A stretch of DNA of 64,000 bases from Apoda limacodes (taxonomy: Eukaryota; Arthropoda; Insecta; Lepidoptera; Limacodidae), in assembly GCA_946406115.1 (NCBI GenBank), contig OX291546.1, forward strand, positions 11,835,019 to 11,899,018. The letters are read 5' to 3'. Below are positions 44,501-56,003 of this stretch, piece after piece (position 1 is the first letter of the stretch; each line of letters starts with the position of its first letter). Under the pieces are notes generated by a model, which saw nothing but the letters and a program-made list of their open reading frames with translations, did no database searches and was not told the DNA's origin. Both the position numbers and the translations under genes were made by a program.

Positions 44501-46185
44501 GAGAAAACAATATTTATAGATTTCCATTTCAGAAATGTTATAAAACATTACTTAAGAATAAGCATTCATTTTGGATTGCATTTGATATTTTATTATACAG
44601 AAGAAAATACATGGACAAGCAAAAAACTAACAGTAAAACTGTGTTTTGACTCTAATGCACATTTATGCTTGAAATAAGTTTAAAACAATAGCAGCCCATC
44701 CTAATATGTGAAATTAAAAACAAAAATTGGGGAGAGAACCATAGTAGTATAAGTATTAAATAATCTGTGACAGTCTTTAAAAAAAATTATAAAAATTATA
44801 CAAAATATTACCAAATAACATATTTTTTTAAAAATAAATAAGTAGTAGAAATAAAGATTCTAGCGCATGCCAGCAAGCCAAAACAAAGTCGGCAGTGAGC
44901 TAAATGTGCCAGCCCAGAATCAAATAGCATCTATATTAAACTTGGTTCTCTACTGTTCAAGTATTGCAACATAACTTTTTATTTTTATTTAATTTTGATG
45001 TGCCATTTAAGAACAAAACATATTTAAACTCAATTAATTTATAAAATATGCATCATAGACAAAACACTATTTTACCATAATTAGGTTCTACATCTACTTA
45101 TACTAACTGCTACATTCCAGATTTGATTCTGAACTCAGTGCACCTATTCACAACCAGGGTTGCCAGGTCTTTTTCAAAAAAATACCAAACAGAGAGCAAA
45201 AAAAAAGGTTTTAATCATTTACTTATTATTATTAACTTAGTACCATTACCATTGTACAAGAGCAAGTAGCTCACATTACTTATAAAATTATAATTTTTCT
45301 CACTAATGCCACTTTCAGCAATGTCTTATTTACTTTAACTGCCCTTCAGATTTGCAGAAGCATTATTACATGGTACTGCCATTATTGTTTTTATTGTTTT
45401 GATTAGAAACATCTTCTACAAAAGCATAGTATTGGATGAAGAAGCTTGGTGTTTTATTGCTTCCAAGGTGTTTTGAAGAACGCAAATCTCTTTGTACAAA
45501 GCATCTTTATCAAAGTTTTCTTCAACACCTACAGCTTTTGATTCTTCTAGAAAATTTTCTAATGGTGGCTACCTTCTCTACATTGAAGTTTTCAAATGCT
45601 TTGAATGGAGAATTTTTGTAATCGAATCACTTTGTCAAATAATCTTTGGCTCTTTCATAGGCAACCAGAGTTTCGCTTCTGAATTTACTATGATCAACCC
45701 CATTCTATTTTGATTTCCGATTGTGTCACTTCTGACAGTTGAATCATTTATTACACAGAAACAAATATCAGAAAAAAAATACCAAGCTGCCTATACTTCA
45801 GTATTTTAATCATACCGAACACAGTGCTAAAATAACGAGCTGTTTGGTGGAATATTGAACACCTGGGAAGCCTGTTCACAACCCTTTCCTTAACTTATAC
45901 CGTACTACTGCTAAAACTAACCTATATTCTGGTATAGGTAATGGTTTTCCTTCTGATCTAGGCAATAAACCACCGCACCAAATCTTTTCTTCATATCCGT
46001 ATCTTCTCACAAGCCTTGTTTTATCTGCATGATATCTTGTTCTAGAATAAAAAAGCAAATAGCTATCAGATGAAGGCAATTTCTTTAAAAACACAATATA
46101 ACCTCTTCCAAAAATTAACTAACCTGACAATATTTACAGTAGGCCTCCAAAGCGTTTTTAAAACTGTTGAACCTACCCACTCCAT
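41424..46185 (-). CDS. Mitochondrial ribosomal protein L51 (mRpL51), four exons, 157 aa
   Basis: Component of the mitochondrial large ribosomal subunit (mL51), nuclear-encoded and imported. Exons 46124-46185, 45922-46041, 43960-44107 and 41434-41567 region (exact 41424-41567) join with GT..AG introns and matching phases (2,2,0) to give 474 nt. The N-terminus ([20 protein letters not shown]) is a basic, low-acid leader suited to import. Then come [51 protein letters not shown] and [20 protein letters not shown], which align block by block with animal MRPL51 (NEKRAMFGVYDNIGILG, IWLRGWKGNE, LNKRIRYLYKHFNR in human). The start ATG has AAA before it and is the first ATG of the inferred mRNA. Introns 2 and 3 are full of repeats. 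Confidence 0.93.
41745..42100. repeat. Two-copy tandem repeat in mRpL51 intron 3
   Basis: Copies about 190 bp apart share GATTTTAACCCTAAAGG(G/A)CTAG, TTTGCTATGAGACTGG-like and CAATAGTTATCGCGATAAAGC-like blocks. Confidence 0.55.
42405..42808 (+). pseudogene. Decayed cysteine-rich ORF of an insect repeat
   Basis: In one frame [15 protein letters not shown], then after a frameshift [20 protein letters not shown] and [16 protein letters not shown]. The spacing (C..GCGN.C.CRK.GL...C....G..C.N) is that of a CXC-like cysteine-rich domain that recurs in many insect repetitive ORFs. A frameshift, an internal TGA and a lost Cys (GLKF for GLKC) mark decay. Ends near ...[14 protein letters not shown]. 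Confidence 0.45.
42890..43725 (+). mobile_element. Decayed Jockey-type LINE RT fragment, GC-rich
   Basis: [20 protein letters not shown] (RT block 1-2) near 43245, [20 protein letters not shown] near 43430 and [20 protein letters not shown] (RT block A) near 43540 in different frames. Part of the finger domain is deleted. GC content is well above its surroundings. Confidence 0.6.
43960..44107 (-). CDS. mRpL51 exon 3 (core)
   Basis: Acceptor ATTTTCAG, donor GTGAGT. Encodes the most conserved block, [20 protein letters not shown] and [14 protein letters not shown]. Confidence 0.92.
44108..45289. other. mRpL51 intron 2 (distal part), nothing recognised
   Basis: AT-rich. No exon or repeat supported. 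Confidence 0.35.
45290..45720 (-). pseudogene. Decayed hAT-like transposase C-terminus
   Basis: On the minus strand, in shifting frames: [33 protein letters not shown], then [15 protein letters not shown], which resembles the hAT dimerisation motif (VPCSNASAER). Several stops and frame changes. Lies in mRpL51 intron 2. Could instead be another repeat ORF; the match is by motif only. Confidence 0.4.
45922..46041 (-). CDS. mRpL51 exon 2
   Basis: Acceptor TTATTCTAG. Encodes [20 protein letters not shown] and [15 protein letters not shown]. Donor GTTAGT. Confidence 0.9.
46124..46185 (-). CDS. mRpL51 exon 1 (import leader)
   Basis: 62 nt, ending AG before donor GTTAGT. Encodes the first 20 residues. 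Followed by an 82-nt intron. Confidence 0.85.
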
Positions 46186-48111
46186 TTTACTACAGAGTAG
46201 TAAATATTTCGTTTCAACAAACTTATTTTAATTTTCTTTGAGTTGTTATTATAGTTTCCTTTTTTTCATTTTTTTTTTATTTTAGTTGCCCTTGAGGACA
46301 GGCTAAGGTCTTAGACCATGCTGCCTAGTCATTGGTAATAATTTGTCTTCATATTTATTTTTAACATAAAGTCTTCGGTAGTATTTCCTTGATAAACAAA
46401 TTCCATATTGTTAAGGTCCAAATATTTACGTCTTCAGTATTTGTCTTATTTTTCTCTTAGTTTTATTTGTGTCCAATCCTGTTTGTCTTTATCATGTTGC
46501 CTTAGGCCAATTTGTTTATATCCAATCCTTCATAAAAGTAGACATAAGTATTCTATGGGAGAGTTTTGGCGCGAATCTTAAGAAGGAGTGGTGTTTTTTT
46601 CTGTTTAATTTTACTAAAATCATTTAGTGACTTTCGATGTATATATTTTAGCAAAGTTTTACGAAAGCGTGTTAAGAATTGTGCAGCGAAGGCTCATAAA
46701 TAGTGAATTATGAAGTAATAAGCAGGACATGACGCGCAATGTCTGAGGATCCACACCAAATCTCCCGCCCAATCTTGGGACTTGAAAACGAGGACGCGCG
46801 GTAACGCCCGCGCCACGATACGATATAATATAATTGACTTTGACTCTGGCAAATGCATAAATGGTCTGCTAAGACAGTGCGAGCCCATTATAATATTAAA
46901 AAAAAAAAAGTATTCTATGGTCAAATCCTAAGACCAATAATTATTTTTTGAATACTTATTTTTGTTTGAAACTAAGTCATAAGTGTGTCATATCCTTAAA
47001 ACTATGGTGTACTGTTGTGTTATAGGCTGTAATAGCCGCAGTTAGCAAAAATCGAAAATTTAACATTTCATACGTAAGTACGTCGGTTTGACTTTTATTT
47101 CACTTGATTTCTGCAAATATGAATAGAATGCAATAAATTACATCATATAGTATAGTCAGTACTATAAATTTCAGCTTGAAATCAAATAATTTGTAATGGA
47201 TTGTTTTAAAGATTAACAGCCTAAATTCAGAAGTGAGGACTAGGACTGAATTGTCAGGTTAAATTACGCCAGTTCGCCATTTTCTATTACTTTTTATTTT
47301 GGCTGGGTGGAAAAATTGTTTATGTTAATGTCATTTACTTATATTTCAGATCGATTATTCATCGCATGCAAACGCATTTAACACAACGATAACGCCTAGG
47401 AAATTAAAATTAACTGTAGAATCAAACCGAGAGACGTTAGCAGCTGAGATTCGCAGAAAAAAAAACTAGTTACAATGAGAGCCAAAACTTCGACTAAACA
47501 AGAAAAATGCAAAGTTGTCTGCAATTCTTCAGAACTTAAAAGCCAACGATATAATAATCAATAATTAGCTGACTTTTAGTTTTTGTTTTATTTTATATCC
47601 AGCTCCTTCTTGATTAATGTAACGTGGTTGAAAAAAAGTTTTATTTTCTAGTGTATTTTTTTGTTTTATTTTCTTACTTGATTCCACATTCATAATATAT
47701 ATGTGCCATTAAAATTCAAAATTGTCCAGTCTTATAACCCTTACTTTATATACTGTTGATTCCTCAAAAATTTCCACCCCTTTTTTTACTTTCCTTGAGG
47801 AATGATCTCCGTGATAAAAAACTATTCTATGTCCTTTCTCGTGTCTTAAACTATCTCCATTCCAAGTTTCATATAAATCTAAAGCGTGAAAACTTCAGTG
47901 TTCATACGACTTCAACATTCATACAACCTCCATGATACTATCTTATCACGATGAATGTCATTTCATAAGTTTGTTTCTAAACGTTATATATTTGGCCGTG
48001 CGTTGCTAAAAATTCAAACTCTGACTTGCAACCATTCCTAAAATCCTTAAATTTTCTGTGATAAAACTAATGTTATTGTATATTAAAACTCCTCCGAATC
48101 TTCAACATTAT
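46186..48111. other. Intergenic stretch upstream of mRpL51
   Basis: The mRpL51 promoter should be at the left end. An E2F-like TTTTGGCGCGAA is at about 46565. A SINE-like block with an A-rich end spans 46700-46912. A short frame at about 47003 reads MVYCCVIGCNSRS, like the first zinc-ligand pair of a THAP domain, then stops; its continuation is not clear. A reversed Helitron-like fragment lies at 47800-47900. Confidence 0.35.
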
Positions 48112-48648
48112 GTTATCTACATTAATATTATAAAAGGAAAGATTTGATTGTTTGTTTGTTTGTATTGAATAGGCTCCGAAACTACAGGACTGATTTGAAA
48201 AATTCTTTTACCATTAGAAGCCGACATTATCCCTTATGAACATAGGCTACTTTTTACCGCGGGAAAATGCTTCATTCCTACGGGAACACGGGTAATAGGA
48301 CAACGGATAGTAAGAATTATCCTTCCGTACTTATCTTTTTCACATAACTTCTAAACGGCTGAACCGATTGGGTTGAAATTTTATATGGGTATTTTGATGG
48401 TTTCCTGGATGATTCAAAAATATAGTTGGTCCCGGTAGGTGGCGCTGCTGTCGGTATGTCAACTACTAAATGGCTGGACCGATTGGGTTGAAATTTTGTA
48501 TGTGTATTTCCATTGTTTTACAGACACGAATGTATTATGCCATTAAAGAGGAAAGATTTGACTGTTTGTTTTTTTTCTATAATTCAGGAGTTGCCGTAAG
48601 AACCTACACCGATAACGAAATTTAGGGCGGGCGAAAACGCTGGCAGAA
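48112..48648 (+). mobile_element. Helitron-like copy (long variant)
   Basis: Starts TCTACATTAATATTATAAAA, shares AGGCTCCGAAACTACAGGAC, TTACCGCGGGAAAATGCTTC and two GATTGGGTTGAAATTTT blocks with 37382-37946, and ends GGGCGAAAACGCTGGCAGAA. Confidence 0.65.
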
Positions 48649-49059
48649 GCTTTTTATATAAAATTGAACACTGTTAAGCAATAACAAACAATAAACTTAC
48701 AAAATTCGATATTTATATCATGCGCTTAAAAACATTCTACCCGGGCAACAGCTTGTACATATCTACAGGTAAAAATGGGGTAATATTACTTAAATTTGGT
48801 AACATTTTTCTTTGCCACAGAGGTCAGTGACTCTATTTCTGTCCCTTACGGGTATACGCTTATTACAAGTCTATTGGATACTTGGTCTTAGGTTAAATCC
48901 AATAAATCAAATTTATTTATTTACATTTTAACATAACCTGTACAATTACGGAAAACTAGAATAAACAAATTAAATATGATGCACTTACAAACAAAAAAAA
49001 AACCTTTCTACAAATTCTACACAATTTATACGCAAAAATTTAAATTTCTCCTACTGTAT

Positions 49060-50121
49060 TCACAATATATTTACAAAGCGAGACAAACTTACAACTATTT
49101 TTAAGCAAGATTTCAATGCTACGCGGAACCAATTCAACTTTTTGTAAATATTAATCAGTTCACCCATAAGCACAAGGCGCTGGATGCCAAAGGATGAACA
49201 TTCAAAGAACAAATGCTGCAAGGTTTGTGTTGCCTGGGAATCACACTGATTACATTGAGGTGTATTTGCCATACGCATACGGTGAAGATGAGAGTTGATA
49301 CGACAATGACCAAATCTAAGTCTGCAGACAATGCAGTAAAATTTTCTATTAATGTAGTATTGACTTTTACAAAACCAAGGCAAACTGTTAATAGATATGT
49401 TAAGAGCAGCATACCACAAACCCTTATTCTGGATTTGAGTACAATGGTCCCATTGCCTTTTCCACCTTTCGCCCATCCTGATTTTTAAATCAGGAATAAC
49501 ATCTGTAAATGGAAGGAATAACTCAAAACTACTATTCTTAATGCTAAAAAGTAAGTTTAAATTTGAAATTGTTTTAGCTAAATGATCTGCCCTTTTATTT
49601 CCATAGACTCTTGTATGAGATGGAATCCAAACGAAATTGACATGAATGTTAAGGAGACAGACAATCTCGGTTAATATTTGTTTTATTTGATATAACAGGT
49701 AATTAGCATTGGAATGAAATTTATTATTTTGTAAGGCTTTTAAAACACTCATACTGTCACTAACAATAACCCATTGTAAACATTGCTGATGTTGTTTTTG
49801 TATATGTTTTAGCGCAAGTAATATGACAGCAGCTTTAGCTGTAAAAATTGAAGCTTTGTTATGGATTTCATACCCAATGTTCAGTTTTAGTTCGCTATTA
49901 TATATTGCAATGGAAACATTATTTTCATTTTTTGATCCATCTGTGTAAATTATTCTATGACCAGACCATTGTGCCAACATCTCATACACTTGTTCTTTTG
50001 TTGATAGATTGTGGTTTATAAATATGTTGGTTTGAGGAAATTTACTTTCAAACATACCATTATAGCAAGGTAAAACAGAATTAAACCGGACATAGAATCT
50101 ATTTGCAATTTGTGTAAACAA
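49060..50121 (-). pseudogene. LINE ORF2 part 3: RNase H domain and C-terminus
   Basis: An open frame with IIYTDGSKNENNVSIAIYNS (first Asp), VIVSDSMSVLKAL and VWIPSHTRVYGNKRADHLAK (last Asp). The usual Glu of the TAE motif is Lys (SIFTAKAAVI), so the enzyme is probably dead. The C-terminal part holds a CCHC-like cluster, MANTPQCNQC and HLFFECSSF, as in other LINEs with RNase H. Confidence 0.75.
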
Positions 50122-50269
50122 AAATTACCTTGACGCGCGTCTTTCGCTTTGTTAGTCTATGCAACATATAAATAAATGTGTATAATATTTCTCATCGTAA
50201 ATTTGAAATTTTATAGATTTAAGGTTTGATCAGTGTCGTGATTTAAACACTAGTTACTAGTAGATTAAA

Positions 50270-51922
50270 TTACCAGAAAAAATTTACATTAAGTAAAGTT
50301 AGGTTATGTTTACAAGATTTGGATATAGATTTTGAGTCTGGTTTACCTCTGTAGATATCTGAACTCTGAAGAAAATTTAAAAAATCTGAAAAGTCTTGCA
50401 GTATAAAAAGTTTTTTTTGTAAGAATGATGATGATGAGACATGAGATAAATTAAGAAGAAGACTATTGTTGCTGACTGAAAAAAGTTTCAGTAGGAATTT
50501 TTCTCTTAGGAAAATAAAGCGAATATTTATCGGTGGAAGTTGGCACTCAACTTGCATTATATTAATTGGAGTAGTTTTTAAAGCCCATGTTATGACTCTC
50601 ATGCATTTGTTTTGAATGTTTTCTAATGTAGTAGTAAATTTTATATCTGCAGCAAAGCATAAGAACCCGTATTCAAAATGACTTCGTATCAGAGATTTAT
50701 ACAAACACAGTAATATTTTTGGATCTGCTCCCCAACTGACTGTAGACAAGGACTTAATCACATTGAATGCTTTGTTTGCTTTAACAATAATATTATCAAC
50801 ATACTTTTTTCAGGAAAGATTGCGAGTGAAGATTACACCCAAAAACTTAGCGTCTGGAAAAACAGGTAAAGGAATATTGTCAAAATATACTGGCTGTGTT
50901 AAAGTACTTCTTTTACCAAACAAAACAACTTTAGATTTATTTAGGTTAATATTTAAATGTAAATAATTGTAGTATTCATTTAACTTTTTTAAAGCACTAT
51001 TTACCTCCTCAAATATTTTTTTTAATTAGACCCTGTTGCATACACTACTAGATCATCAAACTGGAGATTTTTAATATTTGTTCCCAAAACAAGGTTCAAC
51101 CGATGAATTTACAAAATAAATATAAGCGGCGATAAGATTCCACCTTGACAAACTCCTATAGAAGACAGTCTTGGCCCATGGAGGTTGCCATTATATTTTA
51201 CATAAACTTTTCTACCTGTCAAAAAATTTGAAACCCAATTAATTATTTTTCCAGGTATCCCTATAGAGAGCAATTCCATACCAAGAACATCAATATTTAC
51301 ACTATTAAAGGCTCCTTCAACATCAAAGAAGACTGACAATAGAAATTGATTATTAGCCAAGCTATTTTCAATATCAAGATGTAATTGACAAATACTCTCC
51401 CGAGATGAACGACCTCATCGGAAACCAAACTGATTTAAAGGTAAAATGCAATTTTTTCAATGTAAAATTCAATATGTTGTTTTAAAAGTTGCCCAAACAC
51501 TTTCCCAATACAAGATGTGAGTGTGACAGGACGATAGTCAGGATGTGCCTTAGGTTTATCAGGCTAAGAATGGGTATGAGGCAATCGATTTTCCAATCAG
51601 AAGGAATTTCGTTATTTAACCAAAGACTATTCAAAATGTTGAGAAAGATAATTAAACAGGTTTCACTAAGATTTTTTAACATTATGTAAGGTACACCATC
51701 TAATCCAAATGCAGTATCTCGACGTGAAAATATAGCAGATTTTAATTCCTGCAGAGTAAAGGGTTCTAGAAAAAAAAAACATATATTGTTATTGTTGACA
51801 CTACTGCTAGGTGAATCGCTTTTATTTACAACAAAATCTACACCAGATTTTCCTAAAAATTCTGAAACCCAACTGTCATCACTTGTTTTGCTAGAAGTAT
51901 ATGTTTTATTAAATTTACGCAT
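50270..51922 (-). pseudogene. LINE ORF2 part 2: reverse transcriptase domain, broken
   Basis: Fragments in more than one frame: FGLDGVPYIMLK, PVTLTSCIGK, SVFFDVEGAFNSVN (block A Asp), GVCQGGILSPLIF and FDDLVVYA (in place of F/YADD). Thumb-like text YGFLCFAADIKF and TTTLENIQNKCMRVITWALK follows at 50270-50761. At least three frameshifts or stops. Confidence 0.75.
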
Positions 51923-52103
51923 ATATTTCCAGATAAGAAAGATTGGAGTGCATCGATTGAAGGAGTAACATAGAGACTTCTAAGAATTTTCTTTTTCAAT
52001 CTACAAAGTTAGTTTCTTAAAAGCTTGTAACCTTTTAAACTCTATATAATTTGCTTCTGCGAAGGATTATGTTTAAATTGTATGTAAGCTTTTTTAGAGT
52101 TAT

Positions 52104-53072
52104 TTACCACCTCACAACATTTTTGATTCCACCAAGGTAGACAAGTTTTTTTTCAGAATGATTTTTGTGCAATTGAGGACGGGAATAATTATCATGCTCT
52201 GGTTTTTTTAGTATTGATGCTTCAACAGCAGAGTGCAAACCTTTACAAAACAAGTTATATGATTCTAGAGAGTTTTGTAAATTGAAACTGATATTTGACA
52301 GCTGAAGGTCAACCTCTTTTTCATAAACACTCCAATCTATTCTTTTATGGTTAGGGAAGGAGAAAGAATTATTAGAATAAGGAGTATCTGTATTTGAAAC
52401 ATTAACATTCATCAAAACTTTTATTATTATAGGAAGGTGATAGCTGCCAAGGGGATCATCAAATACACTCCAGTCACAATGAAGAGCCAAGGAAGGAGAA
52501 ACTATTGTCAAGTCTAAAGCATTAGGTCGCCATGTCATAGAATCAACCGTTGTTACCTGCCCGTCATTAAGCAGAACCAAATTATTATTATCAATCACAT
52601 CAAGAATATCCCTACCCCGTGGAGAAGTGGAATTACAACCCCATGAAATATTGTGAGAATTAAAATCACCTGCAAATATTATAGGGCTTGGAATAGATTT
52701 GATTAATGAATGAAATTTATTTTTGTCAAAGACAGGATTACAGTTTGTGGGACTATAGAAACTGACAATACTGATTTCTTTGTTACCTACAGTAATACAA
52801 ATGCAAATGTTTTGTAAAGAATCACCAAAAAATGTATTTATTTTAGTGTATTCTATTTCATGACTAATTAAAATTGCAACACCATTATGATTATTACCAC
52901 AATCGTTTCTTTCATTTTTGTAACTATTAATATTAAATTTTTGAGTAGGTTTTAACCAAGTTTCACATAAAATTGCAATATGAATATTGTTTTGATGTAA
53001 AAAATGAGCTAGTGTATTTCTATTACATAAAATACTTTGGCAGTTCCACTGAATAATGTTTAAATCTTCCAT
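52104..53072 (-). pseudogene. LINE ORF2 part 1: AP endonuclease domain
   Basis: APE-type endonuclease that nicks target DNA for primed reverse transcription. Starts MEDLNIIQWNCQSI. ILCETWL, IIFAGDFNSHNISWG and RPNALDLTIVS are the expected catalytic blocks. The last block reads GSYHLPI where SDH is expected, so a catalytic Asp appears lost. The frame continues into a degenerate linker toward the RT. Confidence 0.75.
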
Positions 53073-53176
53073 TATTTTTGTATAGCAGAAGCTTTGCTAA
53101 AAGTCTCCTGCATTGCCGTACGTATAGAACTTGTATTTATAGGGATATCTTTCTTTGAGACGAGATACATAACTAT

Positions 53177-54164
53177 TTAAATTAGTATATTAATAAATGT
53201 ATCTGATTTGGACAAATTTTGTATCTGAGATTCTATTGATTTTGCTGTAAGATGAGGAAAAGATTGTTCATTAAATAACTCTGAATATTTCACTGATTTG
53301 GCTTTTATTTTATTTTCTTCGACCTTTTGTTTTTTAATTGGGCAAGACATTGAGATGGCAATATGATTGCCCCCACAATTTACACACTTAGCATCACTAA
53401 TATTAACTTTACAATCCTTAAAACTATGGTTTAATGTACAAATCGAGCATACTTCAGCATTTTTACAAAATTTGGCTATGTGACCATATCGAAGACACTT
53501 TAGACACTGTTTTACAGGTGGAATATATACACTAACCTCATGACGCCAAATAAACATGATCAGGTAACTGTGTCGAGGCAAATGTTACCGCAACAGTCTG
53601 TCTAGGCTGATAGGAGACCGCGCCACATTCGTCTCGAACTCTGCGCATGAACCTACGTACCTGTATAACGTTTCTGGAACTGCTGTTAGTGCGGAATTTT
53701 TTTTATTTGATAAGCCTATGGGTACTGAAGATAACACTCCAGTTATTTCAGTATCACCAGCAGGAATTGACGCTGATAAACGTAAGTCGTCCAGTAGTTT
53801 CTTATTGTTAAGGACTACATTGGTGTTATTTGATAAATCGAAAGTTATACCTACTTTGAATTTATTAATATATCTCAAATGTAATACACCTGACACACAT
53901 TGTTTCCTGATGGCTTGGGATATATTCAGCCTGTCCTGATCTGAAAAAGATTTGTTGTCTTCTCTATGAGAAAGGAAGACCATGTATTCGCATTTTTTTT
54001 TAATTTTCTGGGTACTTTCTAATATAATTTGGTGTTTTGTATGGATCATAGCGACTCTTATCGTCATCGAACGGGGAATCTGAATCTGATGATTCTGACT
54101 GCGATTCTTGACCCTCTGGACCCTCATCTTTTTTTCTTTTTCGCCTTTTCCCGTTCTTACTCAT
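53177..54164 (-). pseudogene. LINE ORF1 (gag-like, zinc knuckles), frameshifted
   Basis: RNA-binding ORF1 protein of the LINE. I take the ATG at 54164 (MSKNGKRRKRKKDEG), which opens a basic then acidic/serine-rich N-terminus. The frame breaks at a run of nine A residues (53993-54001), resumes with CEYMVFLSHREDNKSF and breaks again near 53585. The last part has three zinc-knuckle-like motifs: CLKCLRYGHIAKFC, CSICTLNHSFKDC and CVNCGGNHIAISMSC. Ends at a TAA near 53177. Confidence 0.7.
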
Positions 54165-54345
54165 TATTTAGTTACAATCGTTACCCTATGCTTAACTAAA
54201 ATAATCAACACACTTCTTAAAAGTATACAAAAAAACAGGAAAAAAACTATTTTAAATTAAATTTTCAAAAAGCGCGTCTTTCGTTACGACGATTTCCCCT
54301 TTTTTTTATTATTGAAAAAGCTTGAAAAGTTTTTTTCACTATGGG

Positions 54346-54772
54346 CGCGTTCGTTTTGGGATTAAGAGTTCCCACGATTGATACTTTTCACACTTTTGAT
54401 ACCGCTAGTTTCGCCACCGACACCCGTTCGGGTAGCTTTGAAACGTTACTAACAAAATTTTTGGTTGCAAAGCTTGCAAAACGAACGGTTGACGTACACA
54501 CACTAGGATAAAACACATAAACACTACCACAAATAATAAATATGTTTAGGAAATTTGACAGACTAACACAAAAACCCCACGTCCAGACATGGGTCTAAAG
54601 TTTAATTTTTCGGTGGCAAAAGTGACAAAAATAACAAGAGCATCGTAAACGAACGCGTAACAGTTTGTTACAGATAATACTAATATTTTTGATACTAATG
54701 CTAAATTAACGAATGACAGGTGAGAAAAGTAATGAAAATAATGATTCTGCATCCCAAAACGAACACGCCCTC
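54346..54772. mobile_element. MITE with GGGCG(C/T)GTTCGTTTTGGGAT ends, about 427 bp
   Basis: Left end GGGCGCGTTCGTTTTGGGAT and the reverse complement of the right end GGGCGTGTTCGTTTTGGGAT differ at one position. TA occurs close to both ends, but the exact boundary is not certain. No ORF. Confidence 0.6.
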
Positions 54773-54792
54773 TACTAGAGCTATATTCTTAA

Positions 54793-55175
54793 ACCCGCCG
54801 AGTAATTATCGCCTGGTAAAGTTGAAAAATCAACCCGTTCTGGAACGGAAGTTCGACAGTTAATTTTCATACTGACAGGAGTGAATTTCAACCTTTTCTA
54901 TAGAAAGTAAAAAAAGTGGTTTTGGGATGCCGCACGGGGTAGAGTAATTTTCCAACTGTCAAGTTGAATTCTTTACACTGCCATAGAAAAGGTTGAAAAT
55001 CACTCCTGTCAGTGTGAAAATTAACTGTCAAACACTCGTTCCAGAATTGATTTTCCAACTTTACCGAGCGATAATTACTCGGCGTGATTTGGAACACAGC
55101 CTAGCAGTGTAAAGAATTCAATTTGACAGTTGGAAAATTACTCTACCCCGGGCGTCACAAAACCACTTTTTTAAC
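54793..55175. repeat. Two interleaved inverted repeats (A-B-A'-B')
   Basis: A (54793-54902) pairs with A' (54981-55085), and B (54917-54980) pairs with B' (55103-55170). Shared text includes GAGTAATTATCGC, CTGACAGGAGTGA and CAACCTTTTCTAT for A, and GGGTAGAGTAATTTTCCAAC and GAATTCTTTACACTGC for B. Because the pairs cross, both stems cannot form fully at once. Noncoding. Confidence 0.75.
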
Positions 55176-55870
55176 TTCCTCGTTGCGATTTGGAATGCAC
55201 CCTAGAGCAGATGTCAATCTAAAAATGTAGTAGCTGCGTTTGAAGGCATGACATCGCATAGGTATTGAAATCGTTATGATCTCCAAATGTAAACAAACAA
55301 TATGGCTGTTTACTATTTGACAGCGCATCCACTACTACTACTACTTCTACTAGCGAGAACATGTGTAACACGTTGAATGCGGACCAAAAGTGATGTCATA
55401 GCGCATTAATTTTAGGTCAACACAGGGTTTGGATGTGCGCATAGATAGAGTATTGAGCGCATTCAATGCGTATAATCCTTGACAACAAAACACACCACAT
55501 TTAAATCTGTGACCATGGTAATTGTTGAGTTAAATTTTGGTTTTATGTATCGTAAAGTTGTTTTTAGTTGTTATTTATGTAATTCGTAATTTCATATTTT
55601 GTTTTGATCGGAGTTATTAAAATTTCCTTAACTTGTTTTTTTTTGTATAGTTACTTATTCATGTGCAAATTGATAGCTCATAGCCAATACCTAAATAATA
55701 GAAAAAAAAATGTTGATTGATTGAGGTTATTTTTATTTTAAATTGCGACATACAAATTTTCCAATAAATATACATTAGTCCATGATATATAGCGACTACC
55801 TTTGAGTAAACTAATGGTTCAATACAGCAATCTGTGCCCCTAATTAAATACCTTCGTAAGCGTTGTTGCT
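55176..55870. other. Probable Surf6 upstream region
   Basis: No ORF or repeat is recognised. The Surf6 promoter should lie in the last few hundred bases; no TATA box is evident. Confidence 0.4.
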
Positions 55871-56003
55871 ATGATGCAAAAATTTAAAATGTCTCAGTCA
55901 AAGAAACCATGGAACTCGAAGCAAATTAAAAGTCAACTGACAAAAGAAATGGCGTTTATGAAAAGCATATTTTCGATGCTATCTTTACCTATTCAAATGA
56001 AAG
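55871..56003 (+). CDS. Surf6 exon 1
   Basis: 44 codons plus one base. Donor GTAGGA. Ends SLPIQMK with the Glu codon split to exon 2. Confidence 0.82.

Larger units (their letters stand above)
48905..54300 (-). mobile_element. Near full-length, inactivated non-LTR retrotransposon with RNase H
   Basis: From right to left: ORF1 with zinc knuckles, AP endonuclease, reverse transcriptase, RNase H, and an AT-rich 3' end with TAAATAAATAAA near 48915-48930. The order and the RNase H suit the I-like group of LINEs. All domains are present but frames are broken in several places. Neither target duplication nor exact 5' end could be fixed. Confidence 0.8.

Noticed and set aside
46560..46575. E2F-like TTTTGGCGCGAA upstream of mRpL51
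   Set aside because: Single short motif about 380 bp from the start codon; expected by chance in such a window.
47003..47045. MVYCCVIGCNSRS, a possible THAP start
   Set aside because: Too short, stops at once and has no clear next exon. Mentioned only within the intergenic entry.
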